Assembly: GCF_001540865.1 (NCBI RefSeq)
Contig: NC_033622.1
Location: forward strand, 5,697,077-5,761,076
Reading direction: 5' to 3'
Length of the DNA stretch: 64,000 nucleotides
From: Ananas comosus
Taxonomy: Eukaryota > Streptophyta > Magnoliopsida > Poales > Bromeliaceae
The notes below the pieces were generated by a model. That model was not told where the DNA came from. It was given only the letters and a program-made list of their open reading frames with translations, and did not search any database. The translations under genes were made by a program, and so were the position numbers. Below are positions 43,691 to 55,600 of this stretch, piece by piece (the first letter of the stretch is position 1; every line of letters begins with the position of its first letter).

Positions 43691-44068
43691 CACCACAAGA
43701 AGCCAATCTCAAACTGTAGCTGCTTTCGGGCCTCGTGCTCATTCCGAGTGTGAAGATGGCATTATTCCGTGTCAGCCACATACCCCACCATGCAGCAGGC
43801 CAAAATAGTCGAACCCCTTGTTAAGACTACCGCTCATTGTACATCCACTCTTCTCTTCTCCGACCAAAGCTACTCAAACCCTGTGCTTGCGATCAGTGGT
43901 GAGAATACTTTACAGGAATTAGAGCAACCCTGGAGCAGGCAATCTACAAGCTCAATCACCATTGTGACACAAAACACAACCTTGGCCTCTAGTTCATATT
44001 CTTTTGAGCAGATTACCTATCGTGGAAACCTTTCTTATCAGGACCACCCGAAGTTCTTCACATTCACC
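43690..44068 (-). pseudogene. LINE ORF2 C-terminal relic
   Basis: The minus strand reads AAWWGMWLTRNNAIFTLG near 43795-43745, the WxxWxxRNxxIF motif at the C-terminus of plant L1-type ORF2. Upstream in minus sense is broken sequence. The plus-strand 121-codon frame here is a shadow. No poly(A) tail is identified for this piece. Confidence 0.5.
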
Positions 44069-44780
44069 GTTTTTTTTTTTTTTTTTTTTTTCCAAATCAA
44101 TGAAGCTTTAATATCCTTCGTCCCTTTGTCGTAAAAAGAATTTGCGGCGACGGGTTGATTGGGGGCCCACTTCCACTTAGACCGAATCACTTCTATCAGT
44201 CAAGGAATAATCGACGAGCAGAGCCCTTAAGCTGCTCCGGTCGGATCGACTCCTTTAATTATCTGGTTTCATACCCCTCAAGTATGTAGCTCCACCTCCA
44301 CCCTCTATTAGAGTATCAGTCCTTCACCTGTATATCTTTCTGTACAACTTTGACTTAGATGTCGGAAAATGTGTTGGCAAACTACGTATCTCCAAGCCAA
44401 GCGTCAGTCCAAAATGTTGTGAATTTATCGTTTCCCACAAATGTGAAATTCCGCACTTGAAAATCTCTCGTGTCGAGCACATTTTTCCACTATTGAGAAA
44501 ATGACCTAAATGAACTTCTTTCCTTCAATGGTTTTCCCCATACATAGTAAAAATTATCAGTTTATTCAATTACAACTTAAGGCTCCACAAAAAATGAAAA
44601 AATAGCCACTGCCGCTTAGTTAGAAATGTCGTAATCATGGGTTCCATATCTTCACTCGCTAGCCCTCCTCTCCTGCTCTTACATACCCTCTCTGCATCAA
44701 GCAGGATCCCCCACTAATGTTGGAACTTCTTTTCCAAAAGAAAGCTCTTCTCAATCCTTGTATTCGACGCAATGCTGATA
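44069..44780 (-). mobile_element. LINE 3' fragment with poly(A) tail
   Basis: A T run at 44070-44091 is the poly(A) tail in minus sense, preceded by TTAAAGCTTCATTGATTTGG. Further up the minus strand reads GNDKFTTFWTDAWLGD (about 44450-44400, LINE zf-RVT region) and IQGLRRAFFWKRSSNISGGS (about 44740-44685), homologous to IEGLRRAFFWKGAPKISGGA in the LINE at 53.7 kb. Stops throughout. A different LINE copy from that at 52.3-59.1 kb. Confidence 0.75.
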
Positions 44781-45902
44781 ATGCCACATTCCTCATAATT
44801 CCAAGTGTTGAGATTCATTCGGTTTATGGACAAACGCGAATCACAAAGAGATAAGGCCCACTCGATTCCCTATCAACATAGTTTATAAGAATACTTTGTA
44901 CACACCATTCAGAACTTGATAGCAACAAATATTTCTATTCCCACGATAGCAATTCGAAGGGATGAGATTGTGATACGTCCACTCAAAATCATTATAACTT
45001 TTAACCCGGGAAAAAGCTTAAAAACAAACTTGTCATTAGGGATGTTCTTCATAATCCATAGAATGAAAAACCAAACACTGCCTCAGTGACTAGAAAAGAA
45101 ACTTGCAGGAAACGTTACCCAAAACTCCTTGAGAAATCAACGGAACCTACAAAATCGTAGTCGGGAACTAATAACTCTTGTTATGTATACTTGTAAGTAG
45201 ATTTATGTGTATGCACGCACGCATATATTACTCAGCAAAAGGGTAAAAAAAGGGGACAATTGCACCATAGTTACATGAACAACTGCGCATTTTGAGATGA
45301 CCACCTCAATTTTGAATAGTTAGCACTATCTTAGTGAGGAATCTAATAACCCACTGCACTCAACAACCCGCCCCCCGCTATGCCGTTGAATTTCTCAATT
45401 TGTGTTAGTATGCGACAGACACATGATTAGCAATAGTGTGTCTAACTTAGATAGATCAGTCTAAGGGTATTTATGTCATTTTCCTCTCATAATTTTGATG
45501 CCCCTTAGAAAACACTGATGGAGATAAGAGTTAAGTGGTGCAACGGACGGACTTTCGGCCGCTTAGTGTCAATTTTTTGAAGTCAAGGTTGTCTGTGAGG
45601 ACTGAGAATTTTGCTGTGTAGCTAAATTCTCTATTGACGATATTTTTGTATGTATTTTAATTACACAATCACTTGTCAAGTTTCGAAAGAAAACGAATTA
45701 GGACGGAGATTTTATGCGATCTTTACTTTTCACTTAAAGTGAATAGTAACCCGGGTTTTCAGGAGAGACCATTGTGTGAGATAGCTTCTGGCGCGTATCA
45801 GACTCCACTCATTGTGATCCAATAGTTTGTTTTCGACGGTCCGACTTTCCCCGACACAATGGTGCTGACGGATTTTAGGTTTGACGCACAGTTTTCGAGA
45901 AA
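44781..45902. other. Spacer, possibly part of an LTR, no gene seen
   Basis: No domain or RNA gene is seen. The piece 45646-45902 could be the beginning of the gypsy LTR that ends at 50297, because the MULE-type MITE and the foldback MITE interrupt otherwise continuous sequence. This is speculative. Confidence 0.35.
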
Positions 45903-46403
45903 GGGGCAATTACTTATATACCCCTGAAAAGTTTCCGACTTTCCGATTTACCCCTCTTAGAAGGCTAATATTGAAAATAGCCTCTTTACGTTCCAACCAA
46001 TTTCTAATATATCCTTAGAGTTAAAATCTGTTAATTAACTATGTTAATTCTGTAAAATTACTATTTTGCCCTTTCAAATATACCCTTCCATCATCACTGA
46101 CTTTCTTATTTGCCCTTAAAGTCAGGGGCACAAAATGTATTTTGACGTTTGGTCTTTTTCAATATATCCCTCTACCGTCACCAACATTTCTTATTTGCCC
46201 TTAAGTTAAGGGCAAACTTGGCATTTTAATTTCTTTTAACTGTGGTAGATGTTTAACTCACGTTTAACCCTAGTTAACTTAACAGGAGATAACTGAGGGG
46301 GTATTTTACAATAACGGTGGAACATATGAGGGGTATTTTAGAAAGGAAAAAATAGGGATAAATCGGATATTTTCAAACGTATGAGTATATAGGCAATTAT
46401 CCC
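45903..46403. mobile_element. Mutator-type MITE, 501 bp, 9-bp TSD
   Basis: Left end GGGGCAATTACTTATATACC; right end in reverse GGGATAATTGCCTATATACT; similarity continues inward (CCGATTTA.CCC). The 9-bp TSD TTCGAGAAA is at 45894-45902 and 46404-46412. A 9-bp TSD with long imperfect TIRs is the Mutator signature. No ORF. Confidence 0.88.
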
Positions 46404-46583
46404 TTCGAGAAAATTGGATTTTATCGCAAAGTGGACTTTTGTTCTTTATCGTTTTTTAAAACTTCTAGTTGCTCCGTTTTGCGTGTGCACCCTCGGGCGG
46501 GAATCTTTCTGCGAGAGAAGGCTAGTAGGGAGGGACTTTGGCCGTATTTTTGCTAATTGGAGGGACTTGGAGGTGATTATCGG

Positions 46584-46636
<53 letters not shown>
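46584..46636. repeat. (AT)n microsatellite, about 53 bp
   Basis: A pure AT run directly left of the foldback MITE. A shorter TA run (47181-47197) lies directly right of it. Confidence 0.95.
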
Positions 46637-46641
<5 letters not shown>

Positions 46642-47180
46642 TGAGGCTACTATGCTTTTGGAAGCACGGAGCCTTCTGTGCTTCCAGGTCGTTTCGATGT
46701 TGCGACTTTCGAATCGTCGATCGGCTCCGTTAAACTTGATCTAGAGTATTCGAAGTACCTAGAAAATAAATTTTATAATTTTTCGATATCATTTGCCTAG
46801 TGATCGAAGGGGCTCAAAATCAATAATTTTAATGGCCATAGTGAGCCATTTGCAAATTTAACGGTGTAGAAATATCCAAATCACGTGAAATTTTGATAGA
46901 AAATTCTTTATACTATATAAAACAAGATCAATATCTTTGATCTAAAATTTTAATGTCATATTATCACGTTTTGTAAGATTTTTATTTTCAGCTGTTGATT
47001 TTGAGCCCCTTCGTTTACTAGGCAAATAATATCGAAAAATTGCATAATTTATTTTCTAGGTACTTCAAATACTCTAGATCAAGTTTAACGGAGCCGATCG
47101 ACGATTCGAAAGTCACAACATGGATAACGACTTGGAAGCACGAAAGGCTCCGTGCTTCTAGAAGCATAGTAGCCTCACTC
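46637..47180. mobile_element. Foldback MITE with about 190-bp inverted repeats
   Basis: Left arm GAGTGAGGCTACTATGCTTT ... and right arm ending GAAGCATAGTAGCCTCACTC. The arms match over about 46637-46835 and 46985-47180 (for example CTCCGTTAAACTTGATCTAG versus CTAGATCAAGTTTAACGGAG). The central loop is AT-rich. It sits between TA microsatellites, so its TSD is masked, perhaps TA. The superfamily is not certain. Confidence 0.85.
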
Positions 47181-47197
47181 TATATATATATATATAT

Positions 47198-50100
47198 TAT
47201 TGTTGGATTGGAGCCTTTAACCCTAGCCCTAACCCTAGCCACCCTTTCCCTTCCCCTACCTGGACCTCCTGAGACGCACCATTGTCGTCATCACTATCGC
47301 TGGCCGCCGAAAACAGTGAGGAACCCATCTTCCTCTTCTCTCTCTTTCTCTCTCTCCAATTCTCTTGCTGTGAGAGAGGACCCGAGTTTGCTAAGAGTCC
47401 GACCGCCACCGACCGGGGGTCACCGTCGGTGCCTTTCTCCAACCCAGGCGACCCCGCCGGTAAAACCCCGACGACGGCCGCGCCCTACTTGAGGCGCCGC
47501 GACCAGGAAGAGGCTCCCAGACCCGTGCGGTCGTGGGAGTCCACCCGGCCGCCGCCACCTCGTGCAACCGCCTCCGACCGTCGCCGCCGACATCAGGGTG
47601 GTGACCGCCGCCGCCCCCGGCCATCCACGAGTGGCCGTAGCGCCACGCTAGGATGCCATAGCCACAGGCTGGTTTTGTTGCCCATCGCCGCTACACCTCG
47701 CCGCCAGCCAGGGGTCCCAACCCCTCCCTCCGAGTGGGGGGACCACCCTCTGGCCGGGGCTCGAGCCGCCATGCCGCCGGCGCCCCTCTGGCCGATGCCC
47801 TAGCTCGGGCATGGTGCACACCCAAGGCTGTTGGTTTGGAGGTCTTCATTTCCGGCCATCCGGGACTTTGGCGAGTCTCTGAAGTGTGAGCACTGCACTC
47901 CTGGGACTCTGTGGAGTGTCGTGCTCACCTTCACTACAATTGGCGATGTTCTGTTGCGCGTGAAAGCCATGGTCGTTTCCAAAACATTGTTTTTGGTGGT
48001 TTTCTTGCTGTTTCGTGACCGTCCAGCAACCGTTTGCACTCCGAACAGTGAGCACGGGCATCCTCGCATCAAGTCGATTCAGATCGACTGGTTGGATTGA
48101 TCCGTTACATCACGGATCGGGGTAATGAGCTCTAAACTCATTGTTGATGCATTATTTTATGTGAAAATTATGGTTATTGTGGGTCGTTTGCTTATTGCAT
48201 ACTTTGGGAACACCGTGTATTGGGCCTAACAACGTGAAGACGCTGTTAACGACCTCTTGACTGATTGTCAATGGTTCGGGAGCAATTGCGGTGTAAAATC
48301 TTGGCCCCATAGCATCGTTCGGCGAAAATTCGTCGAACGAACGAGATTTTGTAGGTGAGTTTTGATGTTGTAGGGTTGTGGACTGTTTGTGAACCCCGCC
48401 ATGCCTTGTTGGCTGATTGCTACTACCATCCTCGAAGTACGAAGGTGGTAGGATAGCGACGGGAGGGTTTCGGAGTCTGTTTTGGCGATTTCGGAAACCT
48501 GAATAGGCATCGTTCTGTTTTAATAATCCTTTAGCTTTTGTTGTTAGTTGTTGCTTCCCGAGGCCCCTATTTTGGTGTATTTGGGGGCAGCGGTTAGCTA
48601 TAGTTGGGTTTGGGAATTTCCAGAGCTATTTATGGGTCCCGAAGGCGTTCCGGCAAGTTCCAGAAGTTTCGGCGGGTTTTCGGTTAACGGTTTTGGTAGT
48701 TGTTTGTTTGGTTTGTTTGGGTGTCTCTTTTGGGTAGAGCTTGACTCAATAGATCTTTCATAGGTCCGGGGGTCAACTTCGCGTGTTCTGCACTCCAGGT
48801 TCTCGGTAGTACAGGTAGGTACTTCGATCCGAAGTCGGTACAGTGCACTAGCTCAATGATATCTCTCTTTTCCCTTTTCCTTGCATGTTATGGATAAGTG
48901 TGTTTCCACTAGACTTCTAGTATTGTTAAATTCTCTACTTTCACCGTGTATATGACAATAGTAGAGTAGTGTGGTGTATTTTGCATGATCTTATAGTGAG
49001 ACCTGATTGGTCAGTGTTGATCGACTCGATGATCCGAGAGATCTCTTGGACTTGTGTTAGTCGTTGCTATTCTCAGCTTGCCGTCTTGTGGATTGAGCAT
49101 TTCGCATCGATTGCGACAGCTCATGAGCATCTTTACGTACACCAGCGGTCTGATCTACCGCAAGAGGGTGTTCTTTTTCGGAAAAGTGGTCGTACATCCG
49201 ACCCGTGAGCCCTACTAGGTGCCTGTTAGGATTATATACCAGGTGGGCGAGCAGAATGTGATTTAGCCTGAGGTCTTTCGACCAATACGACAGTGGTTTT
49301 GGTTGGTTTAGTTCATCTACAGTTGATGTATATGTTCATTATTTGCAGTAGCAGTTGTTCATAACTGTTTATACCTGTTTTCCATTATTCACTACTATAC
49401 TTGATATATACATATCTATCTGTTGTTCCTCTTTTGCCGGTGAGTACGCCTCGCCTTCATCGGCTTGCGATACCCACTGGAAGGGGAGACATATTTACAT
49501 GTTCTCACCCCCCCACCATTTTTCAGGTGATCTCGGTGGTGGGAGTCGGAACGGTGTGTGAGGCACGATAGCTAGTGAGCTATAGAGGTTCCGACCAATC
49601 ATCATTCAGTTACGCTTATTATGTCTTGACCTTCCTCTTAATGTTGGTTAATAAACTAGAGTTTATGCGGTTCAGTTATATGCTTGTTTGATTGTCGGAC
49701 TTGGTGGTTTTTGAGTATTATGAATACTTGTTGTTTCTCAATAATTCAATGTGATAGTTGTGGTTTATCTGAGATATGTGGTTGATGGTTTTATCATACA
49801 TGCTTTTCTATCCCTCGGTAGCTGGCTTTTCAAAGATTGAGTTTCCGTGTGGGAAACTGTTTTGAAGGGTTTTCGAATGTTTTTTTTATGAATGAACAAT
49901 TAGAGTTTAAAAATAAAGCTTTCGGGTGGGGAGGACTTTTAAATAGGATGATTGTTATATTATGCATCGCATCATCCAGCGCCTAAGGAATGATTAGATG
50001 TATACATCATCTTTAAGGATGGCTAGCTGTAAGGAATTGCATCAGATCAATTGCTTGTGGATTGGTGAATATAGGTTGTATGTTGTGATCCTATTGATAT

Positions 50101-50204
50101 TGTTGTTGGATACGTCGTGCAAATACAAAGGAAACTCTGCCCGAGTGGGCAGAGAAACTTTATATTTGTGGCGGGTCTGTATGTCACGTGGGCCAGGCGG
50201 TTTC

Positions 50205-50244
<40 letters not shown>

Positions 50245-50297
50245 TTTTCGCTACTATGATTTGTAAAAAGGCACTGTTTTAGGCCCCGGGGCATGAC
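47198..50297 (+). repeat. Gypsy LTR-like region ending GGGGCATGACA
   Basis: The right end CCCCGGGGCATGACA matches the GGGGCGTGACA ends of the other gypsy LTRs. The block CCCACTGGAAGGGG ... GTTCTCACCCCCCC with following CAG (49471-49525) is the module shared with the other LTRs. 47210-47800 is GC-rich with an Arg/Pro-rich open frame that I take as LTR leader sequence. No PBS follows 50297, so it may be a solo LTR. The left end is undefined (possibly 45646). Confidence 0.55.
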
Positions 50298-50336
50298 ATT
50301 GTCATGTTTAGGAAGGTCCAATGCATTTATCCCCAG

Positions 50337-50368
<32 letters not shown>
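50204..50368. repeat. (AAT)n and poly(A) tracts
   Basis: About 13 AAT units at 50204-50243 and a long A run at 50336-50368. They flank the LTR-like end at 50297. Beyond, 50400-50590 holds an imperfect ~80-bp direct repeat (AGGAAGAACAAG..TTAACATGAAG twice) and nothing else. Confidence 0.85.
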
Positions 50369-50372
<4 letters not shown>

Positions 50373-50676
50373 AATAAGAAATACATGCATATTTTGGACC
50401 ACTTACCTTCTTTCAACTAGGTGGCGTATGTAACTAAATCAGGAAGAACAAGCCATTAACATGAAGAGCCCCATTTGAAAGAGGCTTGAGTACCTTCTTT
50501 TGACAAGTTTGTCTGCACAAGTAGATCAGGAAGAACAAGTTGTTAACATGAAGTACCGAATTTGATAGAGGTTAGCTTGAGATTTCTCTGTAAGTACCCT
50601 ATAAAGAAAAAGAAAAGAAAAAAGAATATTACAAAGTTTCAATTGCAATTTTTAAGCTTCAATCTTCATGTTCAAG

Positions 50677-50825
50677 TCAGGATTCATCGGCAAGGCTAAG
50701 CAATGTCTCGTTCAACTAGCGAAAAGTGTTAACGAGCTCGTTCTTTCTAACCTATATCCGATAATATATGGATAAGGATGAGGGAGGGGCATAAATAAAG
50801 AAGAGGTAAAAATAGGATAAAGAAA

Positions 50826-50870
<45 letters not shown>

Positions 50871-51458
50871 CATGCGTGTCGTCTCTCACTTACCTGTAAT
50901 ATGAATCTGTGAACCTGTTCTGCAACAACCTTCGTACTGTTATCTAAGCAAGTTGAGATTGCTCGAAAACAAAAAAAATAAAAGAGAAGAGATTATTTGA
51001 GTACAATTATATATAGGAAAAACTTCAAATACCAATCATGTGGTTTCGCACTTTCTCACTTTAGTACACTGTAGTTTAAAGTATATCAATTTAGTGCCCT
51101 GTGGTTTCATTTTTCTCTTTTTATTATCAATTCCACTAATTTTTATTATCAATTCCACTAATTTTTTTTTGTTAAATCAATGACAAAGTTAAAACTAAAG
51201 GGTACTAAAATGAATATTCGATAAACCTAGGTAGGTATCTGAAGTTTTTTGTATATAATTTAACGAAATATTAACGAAGAAGATGGCGAAAAGAGAAAAA
51301 TAAAACCACAGGGTACTAAATTGATACACTTTAAACCATAGGGTACTAAAGTGAGAAAGTGCAAAACCACAGGGGTGGTATTTGAAGTTTACCCTTATAT
51401 ATATGTACTTTAGTGTAAGGAGAGGCATCACAGAGGTAGATACCATAATTCATCGCAC
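50677..51458 (-). pseudogene. Pseudogene copy of an unidentified host gene's 3' end
   Basis: The counterparts of the three exons at 60798-61211 are at 51458 to about 51411, about 50966-50894 and 50751-50677. Defects compared with copy 2: the donor after the first is lost by a 7-bp deletion (ACTACACAGGTAAAG becomes ACTAAAG), the second has a stop and an internal 7-bp deletion (GCTCGAG missing), and in the last a Gln codon is TAG and the original stop TAA is GAA. The start of the second is also shortened. A MITE sits just beside the broken donor. Not functional. Confidence 0.7.
51016..51394. mobile_element. Mutator-type MITE, 379 bp, 9-bp TSD
   Basis: Left end GGAAAAACTTCAAATACC; right end in reverse GGGTAAACTTCAAATACC; inverted repeats extend about 100 bp (GTGGTTT.GCACTTTCTCAC, TAGTAC.CT, CAATTTAGT.CCCTGTGG). 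The 9-bp TSD TTATATATA is at 51007-51015 and 51395-51403. The paralogous site at about 61145 is empty, so it inserted after the segmental duplication. Confidence 0.9.
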
Positions 51459-51969
51459 CTGATTCACATGACGTGCAACAAATGTTCAAAAGACATTCCA
51501 ACAGAATTTCAGATCAAGAGACGGAAAATGGGGAAGAGAAAAATGTTAACCACAGAAAGATGGAAACTAGAAAATCGGTCTATATTCCTCCTAGAGATGC
51601 ATTATAGGGACAAACTCACCAAACCATTGGCATCCCTGTCGTAAGTCACCAAATAGAGCCTGCAGGGGTCTTAGATGGAGTCCAAGTTGGGGAAACTTTC
51701 TTATGGGTGAAAGTGGTTAGGATAAACTTTGATCGAAGCCAACACCAGATTCGATACGAATGCAAATACAGATGTCAAAATAATGTATCCGATCGAATTC
51801 GGATTCGGATTTAGATTTATATTTACAATATTTTCATTTTTCGGATTCAAATTCGGATACGGAAACATTAGAATATTTCAAATTCGGATTTGAATTCGAA
51901 TTCAGATTTGGACATCCGAAAATTAATATATGTCATTAATTCATATATTGTGGAAAAATTAAAAAGTTG

Positions 51970-52038
51970 GTGGTATAGCTTAGATTACATAGAGCTTTCT
52001 CATATGTGAGAGGTGTGGGATTTAATTCCCCATACCTC
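51970..52038 (+). other. tRNA-like segment (copy 1)
   Basis: GGTGGTATAGCTTAGATTAC resembles a D-arm (box A) and GGTGTGGGATTTAATTCCCC a T-arm (box B). The duplicate at 61684-61752 (TGGTGTAGCTTAGATGGC, TGTGGGATTTGATTCCCCAC) is better preserved and its T-arm stem pairs. The anticodon arm is irregular, so this is more likely a decayed tRNA or a SINE head than a working tRNA gene. Confidence 0.5.
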
Positions 52039-52526
52039 GAATCATTTTCTAAATTTAACAATAATTATTTAAATTTAAGTATATATTTATATTAAAATTT
52101 AAGATTAAATTATAATTATAAATTTAGATTTGAAAATATTGATTGGGGTTTGATTGCTTTTTGTAGGGAGATAAAAAGGATGTTAATATACATATTGTGG
52201 GGTAAGGTCGTTTATTGTGTTTTCATTTTTATGAGTTTCATTTCAAAATTGCATATATGTTTGTTAAATTTTAGATGTTATTCATTAAAATATAGGTATG
52301 TAAAACTTGGACACGAATATGAAAGTTTTTTTTTTTTTTATCAAATGATTTATTTATTAATAAAAGCAGAGATAAAAATAAAATTGAACAAAAAATTTGC
52401 AAATAGACCTTTTCTTTTGGGGGAAATGTTTTGTGTCCTTCGCTCGCAATGTTGTTGAGACATTAGCATCTATGGTGTGAAACAATTCAAAATATTATAT
52501 ATATTTTTTAGTACATCAATAACATA

Positions 52527-52557
<31 letters not shown>

Positions 52558-52629
52558 ATATATATATAGTCCGGCTGGGATGCTANAAAAAAAAAAAAAA
52601 AAAAAAAAAAAAGAGTTAAACCAAAAGGC

Positions 52630-55600
52630 AAAGTGGAGAGAAAAGCAAATACAGGGAAAAGTAAAGCGAGAAAGGCGTGAAGCGGAAGGCGGGGCGTTAG
52701 AGATGCTCGGTCCAGTCTCGCAACAAAAGATTCAACCGTTCGGAAGACCGAAAGACGTTGTGTGGCTGAGGCCGAAAAATGATGTTGTTTCTGTCTGTCC
52801 ACACGACCCACCAAATTCCAGCTAAGTAGGTGAGGCCTTTCGATCTCGAGGCGGCATCGGCGATGTTTCCGGTTGCAGTCCATAGTTGACAGACGTCCCC
52901 GAAGTCGTCAGCCGGAATGTCCTGTCCCGCAGTGGTAAGAAGAAGGTAACGAGTAAATACACAGTTGGAGAAGAAATAGTCGCAGTTTTTCGTGGGAAAG
53001 GTGCAGAAGACACTGTGGATTCACTCTCATCCCTCGGGTCGTCAGTCTGTCAGCAGTGGGTAGTCGTTTCCTTAGTAGTAGCCAAATGAAGGTTTTAATT
53101 TGATTGGGATCTTCAAACGCCAGAGGAATTGAAAGAGCGAGTCCTTGCGTCCGGAGTCAGAGGGACTTTACAGTGAACTATTGATTCGAGGTCCACCTCT
53201 ATTTGATTGAATCAGGTGTGTCGTGTGGGCGAGTATAAGAAGCAGGACTTTAAGTGGGGTCATTTGTCTACGGCGTGCGCCCGAAGTTGACTCCGAAAGA
53301 CCCCTACAAATAAATCGCCATCTCCAGCCGTTAGTGTCCCAGCAACGCGAGACTGTGGCGTCCTTGTTCCTAATGCTGGCGAAGATATAGGGAAACAAGG
53401 TACTCAAGGGTGCTTCACCCGCCCAGATGTCTGTCCAAAATCGGATGTTTGTCCCATCACCCAACTCATGGGTTATACTGCGTTTAAAAACGTCACGGCA
53501 GCGAAGAACACCTTTCCACCATTGAGGTGCGGCACGAAGGAACGACCCTCGCATAACGGCCTGCGTCTTACGTAGTAGAGGGTGTTGATAATTTTACGCC
53601 AAGGCAGATGTGGTTCATTGAAAAAACACCACCACCATTTGGTGATAAGGGCCTCGTTCATAGATTTCATGTCTAAAATCCCCAGACCCCCTTCTTTTTT
53701 ACTTTTGCAAGTTGATTGCCAATTGACGAGACATGCGCCTCCAGAGATTTTGGGGGCCCCTTTCCAGAAGAAAGCTCTGCGCAAACCTTCAATCTGCTGC
53801 AAGACCCAATAGGGGGCTTTGAAGACAGATAGAAAGAATAGAGGCAGGTTGGTGAGGACCGAGTTGACGAGAGTTAGTCTGCCTCCGTAGGAAAGGAGTT
53901 TGGCTTTCCATCCATCGATTCTCGCCTCGATGCAATTAATGACCAAGTTCCAGTCTTCCTTGCGTAGTCGTTTTGAATGTAGAGGTAGACCAAGGTAGCG
54001 GAGCGGAAGGGAGCCAACGTTGCATCCAATAATGTTGGCGAGTTTAAATGCGCGGTGTGAATCCTGGCCCAAGTAGAACAGCTCAGATTTGGAAGTATTG
54101 ACCTTGAGACCAGATGCCCAATGGAAGATTTTCAGAATGAAGTGCAAATTTCTGAAGTATTTTTTCTCTAGCTCACAGAAAAAGAGAGTATCATCAGCAT
54201 ATTGGATTAGCACCGTCTAACAGTCATTTGACGGCCCAATACCGTGGAGAAGGTTGTTGCTCTTTGCTGTAGCCGTCAATCTGGCCAGACAGTCGACGGC
54301 CAGAAGGAAGAGGTGGGGGGAGAGGGGTTCTCCTTGTCTGAGCCCTTGTCTGAGCCCCTTCCGTGCTTTGAACCACGAGGTCGGGGTGTCGTTCACCAGC
54401 ACAGCAATTTCGGCGTTACAGACACATTGTTCAAGCCAAGCCCACCATTTGTCACTAAACCCTAACCACTGTAGAATACGTCTCAGGAACGGCCAGCTGA
54501 CGTTGTCGAAGGCCTTTTGGAAGTCTGCTTTGAAACAAGCACATTCCATGCCGGAATTCGTGCACCAGTTGACTAATTCGCTTGCGGTAACGAAGGAGTC
54601 AATGAGCATCCGGTCTTTGAGGAAGGCCGATTGCGTAGAAGAGATGATGGGCGGCAAGGCGAGGGCTAGTCGGTTGGCTAGCATTTTGGAAATGATTTTC
54701 TGAATGCCATTGATAAGACTAATAGGTCTGTAGTCGCCAGCTTTGCGCGCTCCTTTTTTTAGGAAGAGGCACACAAAAGAATAATCGATAGGGCCAGAGG
54801 AAAGCTTGTTGTGTTGTAAATCAATGAAAACGTTGAAAATATCCTCCTTAACTGTCTCCCAGGAAGATTGATAAAAAATTAAAGGGAAGCCATCTGGTCC
54901 AGGTGCCTTGTCGCTGCCAAGTTGAAAGGTAGCGGCCTTGATTTCCTCGTGGGTGAAATTCGTCATTAGCGAGTCAGGGTTGGCTAGTCTGTTGGTGCGG
55001 TAGAGGCCACTCCAATCTCCCAGAGACGGAAGATTGTCCTCTGCCTGCCCAAAAAGGCTCTTGAAAGTATGAAAAAAATAAGATCTTTTCTGCGCTTCGC
55101 TATCATAGATCCGACCGTCGTCGTCGACAATTTCTTCAATGGTGTTCCATCGCTTCCGGCCGTTTGCCACTGAGTGAAAGAATTTAGTGTTGCCGTCACC
55201 TTCCTTAAACCAAGTCTGTTTCGCTCTGGTCTTCCAAAGGATTTCTTCCTCCTGTAGGATTAAGTGGAGCTTGGACTTGAGGTGTGCTCGATGATCTAAA
55301 GTTGACTGGGGCAAGATATGCTGCTCCTCAAGGTGGTCAATCTGTAGAAGTTCGTCCTAAATCGCCCTTTGCGTGTTGATGATGCTGTGAAAGTTCATCT
55401 TGCACCATTCCTTGATCCTAGTTCGACAATGTCGAAGCTTAGCGGTGATTGTGAGGATGGCCGAACCTTAGGCGGTATTTCGTTCCACCAGAGTGGAACG
55501 TTGGAAAGGAAGTCTTCTTTGGTTAACCAGACTTTCTCGAATCGGAACCTGTGCGGTGTGCACCAATGGCCGGTGGATAGGATAATCGGGGAATGATCGG

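Noticed and set aside
43769..44134. 121-codon Ser/Thr-rich frame
   Set aside because: It overlaps LINE relics on the minus strand and runs into the poly(T) tract.
47219..47245. Telomere-like CCCTAACCCTAGCC words
   Set aside because: Only about three irregular units; not a telomeric array.
47282..47803. 173-codon Arg/Pro-rich frame in GC-rich DNA
   Set aside because: Open in several frames on both strands, as expected from base composition. It lies in a gypsy LTR-like region and shows no domain.
51768..51930. Possible second hAT-like element (ATTCGGATTCGG-rich, GATGTCAA start)
   Set aside because: No matching inverted terminus or 8-bp TSD could be found in either duplication copy.
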